Origin: Anaerofilum sp.
GTDB taxonomy: Bacteria > Bacillota > Clostridia > Oscillospirales > Ruminococcaceae
DNA length: 5,437 nt
NCBI GenBank assembly: GCA_020024115.1
Contig: JAHHUF010000116.1
Span: 1-5,437, forward strand
Direction of reading: 5' to 3'
The translations under genes were made by a program, and so were the position numbers. Each line of letters begins with the position of its first letter. Position 1 is the first letter of the stretch. This document shows positions 1 to 4,965 of the stretch, piece by piece. The notes below the pieces were generated by a model. The model was not told where the DNA came from. It saw nothing but the letters and a program-made list of their open reading frames with translations, and made no database searches.

Positions 1-117
1 TTTTTACACCTGAAGCGTTGGCGGGGAATTGCCACACGATATGCCAAAAATACAGCTTCATTTCTGGCAGCAGTGCATATTCGTTGCATTGCTATTTGGT
101 GTGCTGTTTTGGCTTGA
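1..117 (+). CDS. IS5-family transposase, C-terminal end (5' part outside window)
   Basis: An open frame enters from the left edge and stops at TGA 115-117, giving 38 residues. The peptide contains LKRWRGIATRYAKNTASFLA followed by a short hydrophobic end with IRCIAIW. This K-RWR-IATRY-K-N-F-A pattern is the usual C-terminus of IS5-family (IS427-like) DDE transposases, where it closes the RNase H-like catalytic domain; the final catalytic Glu would lie upstream, outside the window. The frame stays open to a natural-looking stop, so this end of the gene is not obviously decayed. Whether the whole transposase is intact cannot be judged here. The family call rests on recognition of the C-terminal motif only. 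Confidence 0.82.
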   Translation, partial: FLHLKRWRGIATRYAKNTASFLAAVHIRCIAIWCAVLA

Positions 118-240
118 ACTTGTGTAGACACTATTTAGAGGCTATCTGAAAAGTCGAAATTTTCATCTTTTTGTACAATAAATCCTATCTACTGATTTTC
201 TGCAAAAAATTCGTTAATTTTTTAGTTTTCAGATACGCTC
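1..240 (+). mobile_element. Right end of an IS5-family insertion sequence (partial)
   Basis: The transposase tail is followed by about 120 bp of non-coding DNA ending in TTTTCAGATACGCTC (226-240). In IS5/IS427-like elements the outer ends read GAG...CTGAAAA on the left and the complement on the right, so this sequence has the orientation expected for the right inverted repeat of an element whose transposase runs on the + strand. The left end lies outside the window, so the terminal repeat match and target-site duplication cannot be checked. An alternative is that the element ends earlier and the segment 132-246 is a separate small insert. The boundary at 240 is an inference. Confidence 0.55.
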
Positions 241-246
241 TAAATA
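132..246. repeat. Long near-perfect inverted repeat at the IS end
   Basis: The left arm (132-152) contains TTTAGAGGCTATCTGAAAA at 134-152. The right arm (226-246) contains TTTTCAGATACGCTCTAAA at 226-244, its reverse complement except that a GC dinucleotide is swapped for CG. With the flanking TA on each side the arms are 21 bp with two mismatches, separated by 73 bp of very AT-rich DNA. The arms look like two opposed copies of an IS5-type terminal repeat with TNA-like flanks. The whole therefore resembles either a MITE-sized element of roughly 110 bp nested at the end of the insertion sequence, or a duplicated subterminal repeat of that element. Confidence 0.75.
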
Positions 247-259
247 TCATAATTTTTTC

Positions 260-288
260 TTTACCTTTTTGCGCATTTCTTTTATACT
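260..288 (+). promoter_or_regulatory. Predicted sigma-A promoter of the AEC permease gene
   Basis: The -35 box is TTTACC (260-265), the spacer 17 bp, and the -10 box TATACT (283-288). A second TATAAT overlaps at 288-293 but has no well-spaced -35. Transcription would begin near 295 and leave a leader of about 88 nt. The promoter starts only 20 bp beyond the inferred end of the insertion sequence, so the element lies directly upstream without removing it. Confidence 0.55.
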
Positions 289-382
289 ATAATAATCAAT
301 CTGTAATCGGCAGTATGCACAATTTATATGCACTGTTTTTTGAACTTCTGCCCAATTATATGCTATTAAAAGGAGATTCACA

Positions 383-1291
383 ATGTCACCTATACTGACT
401 CGTACATTTCTTTACACCATTGTTTTACTGATGGGATACTTTGGAAAAAAAGCAAAACTTTTTCAACCATCTGACAGCCGTTTTTTGTCCTCTGTAATTT
501 TATACATTACTCTTCCCTGTGCAATTGTAAATGGATTTCAAGGGGTCATCCTTTCCCCTGCTTTGGCTGCCAGTTTTGGAGTTGGATTGGCAGCCAATAT
601 TCTTTTATTGTTTGCTGGTTTGATTGTTTCGATAAAAAAGTCTCCCAAACAGCGTGCTTTTTTTGCACTGAACCTTTCTTCGTACAATGTAGGAAATTTT
701 GCAATGCCTTTTTTGACCGGTATGCTTGCTGCGGATGGTTTCGCTGCTCTTTGTATGTTTGATATTGCAGTAGCCATGATGACCTATGGGGTTAATGTTG
801 CAATTGCTGACGGAATTATGGGCAGCGGAAAAGCATTTTCTTTAAAGCCTATGTTTAAAAAGATCTTCACAACCCCTACATTTTTAATGTATTTGCTGCT
901 AATTATCCTCTCTTTGTTGCATCTTTCTTTACCACCACTTGTTTTAGAAGTAACGGCTCTTGCTGGTGGTGCAAATGCTTTTTTGGCAATGCTTAGTATT
1001 GGAATTTTGTTTGATATGAAAATTCCAAAAACAGGGTTAAAAGATTTGATTCTTTTGCTTGCAACCCGTTATGGTTTGAAATTTGCAATGGCATTTGTAG
1101 TTTTACTCTTGCCTTTTCCAAAAGAGATTCGCCAAGGGCTTGCTGTTGTATTAGTTGCCCCCATTGCAAGTTCTGCCCCTCTTTTAACCGAAAATGCCGG
1201 TGCGAATGGTCAACTGGCTGCAGTTGCAAATTCTATCAGCATTCCGCTGTCTATTTTAAGTATGAGTATTATGCTTGTTATCTCTGCATAA
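383..1291 (+). CDS. AEC (auxin efflux carrier) family transporter
   Basis: This is a 302-residue integral membrane protein with about ten hydrophobic segments, in two groups near residues 5-145 and 165-301, with a more polar stretch at about 146-164 between them. It matches the usual 300-320 residue length of AEC-family secondary carriers, which move malate or other small organic acids and related anions across the cytoplasmic membrane. The first half carries the family's Asn-Gly-Pro motif, NVGNFAMPF (102-110). The second half has the matching region near residues 260-290 (APIASSAP, then NSISIPLS). The start is fixed by AGGAGA (371-376), 6 bp before the ATG. The substrate cannot be told from sequence. 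It is transcribed toward galK (convergent, 30 bp gap) and looks like a single-gene unit, with its own promoter beside the insertion-sequence end. The family call is firm; any link to sugar metabolism is not supported. Confidence 0.9.
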   Translation: MSPILTRTFLYTIVLLMGYFGKKAKLFQPSDSRFLSSVILYITLPCAIVNGFQGVILSPALAASFGVGLAANILLLFAGLIVSIKKSPKQRAFFALNLSSYNVGNFAMPFLTGMLAADGFAALCMFDIAVAMMTYGVNVAIADGIMGSGKAFSLKPMFKKIFTTPTFLMYLLLIILSLLHLSLPPLVLEVTALAGGANAFLAMLSIGILFDMKIPKTGLKDLILLLATRYGLKFAMAFVVLLLPFPKEIRQGLAVVLVAPIASSAPLLTENAGANGQLAAVANSISIPLSILSMSIMLVISA

Positions 1292-1321
1292 AAATCTGTT
1301 TCATCTTATGCTTCACATTCA

Positions 1322-2614
1322 TCACATATCAGGTGTCACTGCAACTGCGCCATAATTGCGAACATTGAGCACATAACAGCTACCTTTTCCAAATACTTTT
1401 TCAATTTCAGTTTTATATATATTCAACATATCAAACGGAACAAATGCCTGAATGGTTCCTGCAAAGCCACCACCCTGCAAACGCCAGGCACCTTTTCCCT
1501 CCAGCAAATGCTGAGAAACTGCAACACCCAATGCTACCCCTTGTTCAGAGGGATTTTTGATACTGTAAGCATTTTGGTTATACTCAAAACTGGAATGTCC
1601 ACCCTGAATAATATGTGCAAGAAAATCCTCAAAATGGTCTTGCTCTACTGCCTGATACAGTTCTTTTGCACGACGGCACTCCGCAAAAAAGTGAATTGCA
1701 CGCAAACAAGCACGGTCACCAAATTTTTCACGCAAAACACCAAGATTTTCAAATACTTGCTTTTCTTCTACCTCTCGCAAAACCGTTTTGCCAAAAAATT
1801 CTGCAACTTGTTCCATTTCACGGCGAATGGCTGCATAATCGTCTGTCAAATCGGCATGGCTGCCCTTTGTATCTGTGATGCACAATGCAAAACCATATTT
1901 TTCCAAATCAAACGGAACCTTATTCACAATTGGCTGAGATGGATTTTTAAAATCAATGGTAATTGCACTGCCCACAGCACAAGCTGTTTGGTCCATCAAG
2001 CCACATGGTTTTCCAAAAAACACATTTTCAGCATATTGGCTGATTTTGGCAATCTCTACTTGGTCAATCGAACCATCGTTATATTCTCCCACAAAAATTG
2101 CACCAATCACAACCTCAAAAGCTGCTGAGCTTGAAAGACCTGAACCACTCAAAACAGAACTGGAGGTGTAGGCATCAAAGCCGCCAATCTTTCCGCCTTT
2201 TTGCAAAATACCTGCTGCAACGCCTCGAATCAAGCCATCACTGCTGCCCATTTCTTTTTGCTGTGGTTTCATCACAGAAAGGTCTACTTCAAACTTTTTA
2301 GAAAAGCCTTTGGATTGCAAGCGCACATAATTATCTTCGTTTTTGCTCACAACTGCAATGATATCCAAATCAACTGCTGCCGCCATCACTACACCATTAT
2401 TGTGGTCTACATGGTTTCCACCAATCTCTGTACGCCCCGGTGCAGAATAAAGAGCTGCTTCTCTTTCTTCTCCATACAAAGAAATAAATTCTTGAATGGT
2501 TTGGATATATCGTTCCCTTTGTGTTTCCAACTGTGCAGAACCGTATAATTTCTGCAATGCACTGTTGTATTTTCCGTTTTTAATTTGCTCAATTAGTTGT
2601 ACTGCCTTTGCCAT
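1322..2614 (-). CDS. galK: Galactokinase (GHMP kinase family, long Firmicutes type)
   Basis: It phosphorylates alpha-D-galactose with ATP to galactose-1-phosphate in the cytoplasm, the entry step of the Leloir pathway. All three GHMP-kinase motifs are visible (numbering from the ATG at 2614, 430 residues). The galactose-binding signature PGRTEIGGNHVDHN (about 59-72) holds the catalytic Arg61. The phosphate-binding loop GSGLSSSAA lies at 157-165. FGKPCGLMDQ (200-209) contains the presumed catalytic base Asp208. The C-terminal motif LQGGGFAGTIQAF lies at 379-391. The signature has GGNHVDH where E. coli-type enzymes have GEHTDY, and the protein is longer than the usual 380-390 residues; both fit a divergent branch known in Clostridia. 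An in-frame GTG lies four codons upstream at 2626, but its Shine-Dalgarno would touch the start codon, so ATG is preferred. The gene stands alone: no galT or galE is adjacent. It is divergent from the AraC-type regulator, its likely controller. Confidence 0.93.
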   Translation of the reverse strand: MAKAVQLIEQIKNGKYNSALQKLYGSAQLETQRERYIQTIQEFISLYGEEREAALYSAPGRTEIGGNHVDHNNGVVMAAAVDLDIIAVVSKNEDNYVRLQSKGFSKKFEVDLSVMKPQQKEMGSSDGLIRGVAAGILQKGGKIGGFDAYTSSSVLSGSGLSSSAAFEVVIGAIFVGEYNDGSIDQVEIAKISQYAENVFFGKPCGLMDQTACAVGSAITIDFKNPSQPIVNKVPFDLEKYGFALCITDTKGSHADLTDDYAAIRREMEQVAEFFGKTVLREVEEKQVFENLGVLREKFGDRACLRAIHFFAECRRAKELYQAVEQDHFEDFLAHIIQGGHSSFEYNQNAYSIKNPSEQGVALGVAVSQHLLEGKGAWRLQGGGFAGTIQAFVPFDMLNIYKTEIEKVFGKGSCYVLNVRNYGAVAVTPDM

Positions 2615-2625
2615 AAATAGACACA

Positions 2626-2633
2626 CCTTTCCT
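2626..2633 (-). promoter_or_regulatory. galK ribosome binding site (decides the start)
   Basis: On the minus strand, AGGAAAGG ends 11 nt before the ATG at 2614. The in-frame GTG at 2626 overlaps the last G of this purine run, leaving no spacer, so the ATG start (430 residues) is favoured over the GTG (434 residues). Confidence 0.6.
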
Positions 2634-2660
2634 ATTCAATAATATTTTCCTATTTTTAAA

Positions 2661-2682
2661 AGTATAGATTAAAAGATTAAAA
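2661..2682 (-). repeat. Tandem GATTAAAA repeat upstream of a weak second galK -10
   Basis: GATTAAAA occurs twice, head to tail without a gap, at 2667-2682 on the + strand. On the minus strand the pair is followed at once by TATACT (2666-2661), which could be a second -10 for galK. The hexamer at -35 distance (CTGGAT on the minus strand, 2689-2684) is a poor match, so this would need an activator. A tandem repeat next to a weak promoter is a plausible site for an AraC-type protein, but an 8-bp AT-rich repeat can arise by chance. Confidence 0.3.
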
Positions 2683-2738
2683 CATCCAGCCTTTTTACAA
2701 CAATCAAAAATTTTTTATTTAGATTACATTCCATTTTC

Positions 2739-2766
2739 ATTATATCGAATATTTTCACTTTGTAAA
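2739..2766 (-). promoter_or_regulatory. Predicted sigma-A promoter of galK
   Basis: On the minus strand the -35 box is TTTACA (2766-2761), the spacer 16 bp, and the -10 box a perfect TATAAT (2744-2739). Transcription would start near 2732, leaving a leader of about 118 nt before the ATG. No convincing riboswitch fold or catabolite-repression (cre) site was seen in the leader; TGTAAACAGG at 2761-2770 resembles half of a cre site but lacks the central CG. Confidence 0.65.
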
Positions 2767-2787
2767 CAGGCTTTTTTCACATCTGCA

Positions 2788-2816
2788 TGGACTTTTGTTG
2801 AGCATTTTGTTATAAT
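2788..2816 (+). promoter_or_regulatory. Predicted promoter of the AraC-type regulator gene
   Basis: TGGACT (2788-2793), a 17-bp spacer and TATAAT (2811-2816) form a good sigma-A promoter. The spacer ends in TGT, giving an extended -10 (TGTTATAAT, 2808-2816), which would make up for the imperfect -35. Transcription would start near 2823, giving a leader of about 127 nt. The -35 box is 21 bp from the -35 of the divergent galK promoter, so one regulator bound between them could affect both. Confidence 0.6.
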
Positions 2817-2937
2817 GAATACTATACGCAACATTATATATCTTGAAGTAAACTTATTTATTGCTATGTTGCAAACAAATTTTCTGTTTTATCTTTTAAA
2901 AATGTATTGATATTGCATTGTCTATATTTGCTTATTT

Positions 2938-2952
2938 GAGGTGATTTTCTTG
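2938..2952 (+). promoter_or_regulatory. RBS and TTG start codon of the AraC-type gene
   Basis: GAGGTG (2938-2943) lies 6 nt before TTG (2950-2952), ideal spacing. The in-frame GTG at 2941 that gives a protein three residues longer is itself part of this Shine-Dalgarno and has nothing suitable upstream. TTG at 2950 is therefore the better start. Confidence 0.65.
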
Positions 2953-3798
2953 TCTAATTTATATAAACAATCATTCAAACAAAATTATACTGAAAATGTT
3001 GCACTCTCCATTTTTAATTGCGGAATGCAGCGCTGTGAGAGCGGATATACTTGGGGGCCAGGTATTCGTGACCATTATTTAATTCATATGATTTTAAAAG
3101 GGAAAGGCTGCTATCGTGTTGGTGAAAAAAGCTACCTTTTGCAACAAGGAGATTTATTTTTGGCAAAGCCAAGCCAGTTAATTACCTACACCGCAGATGA
3201 GTCTGACCCATGGGAATATGCTTGGGTTGGGTTTAATGGTGCTTGTGCAAACAAATTGGTTTCACAGCTTCCCTTCTGGGATGATTCTCCGATTCATCAT
3301 TGTTCCAACTTTGAAAAAATCAGTTTTGAACTTTTGCAGATTTTTGAGAACAGAGGTTCTTCAGCCCCAAACGAAACTGCTATGGTTGGACACTTGCATC
3401 TGTTTATGGCGTATCTCATGCAGGAAGCCTTGGAACAAAGCCCTCGCAATAACACTTCCAGTGCACAATATGTACATAGCGCAATCAAATTTATTCAATT
3501 TAATTATTTTCACGATATTAGCATTGATGATATCGCAAAAGCTGTTGGTGTGAGCCGCAGCCATCTCTATCGTGTATTTATGAGCAATGTAGGGCAATCC
3601 CCCATTGATTATCTGACAGGCTATCGCATTAGTGAAGCCTGTACTTTATTGAAAAACTCACAGCTTTCAATCGCAGAAATTGCTATAAGTGTTGGATTTT
3701 TTGACCAATTCTACTTCTCTCGTGTTTTCAAAAAAGCAAAAGGGATTCCTCCCAGCAAATATTTAACAAGCCTTGAAAAATCTTTGGAGCATATATAA
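2950..3798 (+). CDS. AraC-family transcriptional regulator, sugar-responsive (MsmR/RafR-like)
   Basis: This 282-residue cytoplasmic DNA-binding protein has the standard AraC-family length. The N-terminal part (about 32-97) is a cupin-type AraC ligand-binding domain: HYLIHMILKGKGCYRVG, then QQGDLFLAKPSQL, then WEYAWVGFNG, a pattern common in regulators of galactosides and other oligosaccharides. The C-terminal part carries two helix-turn-helix units: SIDDIAKAVGVSRSHLYRVF (191-210), and SIAEIAISVGFFDQFYFSRV (240-259) continuing to KGIPPSKYL, which contains the AraC-family signature. The TTG start is chosen from the Shine-Dalgarno position. Divergence from galK with closely facing promoters suggests control of galK and itself. 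The downstream lipoprotein gene has its own promoter but may also be read from this one, since no terminator is evident in the 55-bp gap. The effector is not deducible; galactose or a galactoside is an inference from context. Confidence 0.9.
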   Translation: MSNLYKQSFKQNYTENVALSIFNCGMQRCESGYTWGPGIRDHYLIHMILKGKGCYRVGEKSYLLQQGDLFLAKPSQLITYTADESDPWEYAWVGFNGACANKLVSQLPFWDDSPIHHCSNFEKISFELLQIFENRGSSAPNETAMVGHLHLFMAYLMQEALEQSPRNNTSSAQYVHSAIKFIQFNYFHDISIDDIAKAVGVSRSHLYRVFMSNVGQSPIDYLTGYRISEACTLLKNSQLSIAEIAISVGFFDQFYFSRVFKKAKGIPPSKYLTSLEKSLEHI

Positions 3799-3802
3799 CC
3801 AT

Positions 3803-3830
3803 TTGCTGTATGGATTTATTGGTTTATAAT
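3803..3830 (+). promoter_or_regulatory. Predicted promoter of the lipoprotein gene
   Basis: TTGCTG (3803-3808), a 16-bp spacer and TATAAT (3825-3830) lie in the gap after the AraC-type gene. Transcription near 3837 would give a leader of only about 17 nt, just enough for the AAAGGA Shine-Dalgarno at 3842-3847. The lipoprotein and the following methyltransferase gene would be read from here. Confidence 0.55.
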
Positions 3831-3853
3831 ATATATTTCAGAAAGGAATTGTT

Positions 3854-4945
3854 ATGAAATATTTTTCTTTGCTTGCAGCCCTTTTTCTATTTGTCTCATG
3901 TTTTTCTGCTTGCAGCAGTTCTGCTCCCTCATCTTCAATTTCAAACCCTGTTGCCTCTATTTCTTCTGATTCTTCTAAATCAAGTGAATTTTCTCAGGCT
4001 ACGGTAGGTATTATTGAGTGTCCTTGGGTGTTGAACACTTCTGCTGTGGACGCTGGCTTTGCTGAAACTCAATTTGCTGCATTAGACCCAAATGTATCTG
4101 TTATTTCTTGTTTTGCCTCTAACGAAACAGAACTTTTGCAGTTTGCAGCACAGCTTTTGGAAGATGATGCTCAGGCTCTGATTGTAAGTTTACCATCCTC
4201 TTCTGCTGCTCAGGCTTTAATTGAACTGTGTAAAGAAAAGAAAATTTCTTTAATTTTTACCGGTGCAAAACCTACCCCTGAAACAATGCAAATGTATAAC
4301 AATTGTTGGTATATTGGAATGCTTTGTGAGCAAACCGGTGAGCTTTTGGGTAAAGCTGTTGCAGAGGACTTCAAAGCTGGTATAATCCCTGATACAAACG
4401 GTGATGGATTGCTGCAATATGCCTGGTTTGGTGGAGATAACTTTGGTGGGAATTTACACTATGAATACAGTTTGCAAAGTGCAGCAGATATGGGAGTTTT
4501 TTCCTCGGAAATTTTTTCTCAATTAACTGCTTGCGGAAAACAAGCCGGATATGCAATGGCACAAAATCTGTTGGGAATTAGTTTAATTTCATTGGATTCT
4601 TCCTCAAACGAATCTAATGAAATTATTGACACTGCCCCCATTAAATATCCCACACCTGAAGCCGTTCTATGTGCAGATTCTGCCACAGCACGGGGTGCTG
4701 CTCCATTGTTGAAAGAAGCAGGAATTTATTTGGCTTGTGTTGGCTTAAGTGAACAAGATGCACAGGCACTTGAAAGTGAAGAAATTCACGCTCCTGCTTG
4801 GTTTGCAAGAGATACTGTGACAAACTATTCTGTTTTGTTTGCAAACAATTTGTTGAATGGAAAGCATGTTACTTTAGATACAGATTTATATCTGGATGAA
4901 TTACGGCAAACACTTGTAACCGCTGGTGGAAAAGCTAAATCTTAA
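3854..4945 (+). CDS. MglB-like periplasmic-binding-protein lipoprotein, altered ligand site
   Basis: This 363-residue precursor has a signal peptide (1-19), a lipobox-like FSAC with lipidation at Cys20, a Ser-rich linker (about 21-48) and a type I periplasmic-binding fold (about 49-355). It should be anchored outside the membrane. The order of matching segments follows E. coli galactose/glucose-binding protein MglB, as recalled. DTNGDGLLQ (180-188) matches the MglB calcium loop DLNKDGQIQ, and Glu269 aligns with the distant calcium ligand Glu205. In contrast, sugar-contact positions align to other residues: Asn91 to Gly137, His152 to Asn196, Asp154 to Gly198, Arg158 to His202 and Asp236 to Gly297. 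The mature part also has eight cysteines besides Cys20. The start is set by AAAGGA, 6 nt before ATG. No transporter gene adjoins; the regulator is upstream and an rRNA methyltransferase follows after 20 bp. The fold is fairly sure. The ligand is unknown: it could be another sugar, a sensor role, or none. Confidence 0.8.
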   Translation: MKYFSLLAALFLFVSCFSACSSSAPSSSISNPVASISSDSSKSSEFSQATVGIIECPWVLNTSAVDAGFAETQFAALDPNVSVISCFASNETELLQFAAQLLEDDAQALIVSLPSSSAAQALIELCKEKKISLIFTGAKPTPETMQMYNNCWYIGMLCEQTGELLGKAVAEDFKAGIIPDTNGDGLLQYAWFGGDNFGGNLHYEYSLQSAADMGVFSSEIFSQLTACGKQAGYAMAQNLLGISLISLDSSSNESNEIIDTAPIKYPTPEAVLCADSATARGAAPLLKEAGIYLACVGLSEQDAQALESEEIHAPAWFARDTVTNYSVLFANNLLNGKHVTLDTDLYLDELRQTLVTAGGKAKS

Positions 4946-4965
4946 ACGCATTTAAGGAGAATCTT

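Noticed and set aside
171..398. A 75-codon plus-strand open frame between the insertion-sequence tail and the permease
   Set aside because: It has no Shine-Dalgarno, runs through the inverted repeat, the promoter and the ribosome binding site of the permease, and its residues look like translated AT-rich non-coding DNA.
1286..1311. Inverted repeat GCATAA / TTATGC between the permease and galK, as a shared terminator
   Set aside because: The stem is only 6 AT-rich pairs with a 14-nt loop and no T-run on either side. No convincing terminator is visible in the 30-bp convergent gap.
1508..2128. A 206-codon plus-strand open frame
   Set aside because: It lies entirely antisense to galK, whose protein shows all family motifs. 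The antisense peptide is Cys/Phe/Lys-rich with no recognisable domain.
2761..2770. TGTAAACAGG as a catabolite-repression (cre) site
   Set aside because: It lacks the central CG and the right half of the palindrome, and it overlaps the galK -35 box, which explains the TGTAAA.
2843..2870. TTGAAG-16-TATGTT as another promoter for the AraC-type gene
   Set aside because: The -10 is a poor match, and the upstream extended -10 promoter at 2788-2816 is clearly better.
3800..3814. CCAT...ATGG hairpin after the AraC-type gene as a terminator
   Set aside because: The stem is only 4 bp, with no following T-run, and it overlaps the predicted promoter of the lipoprotein gene.
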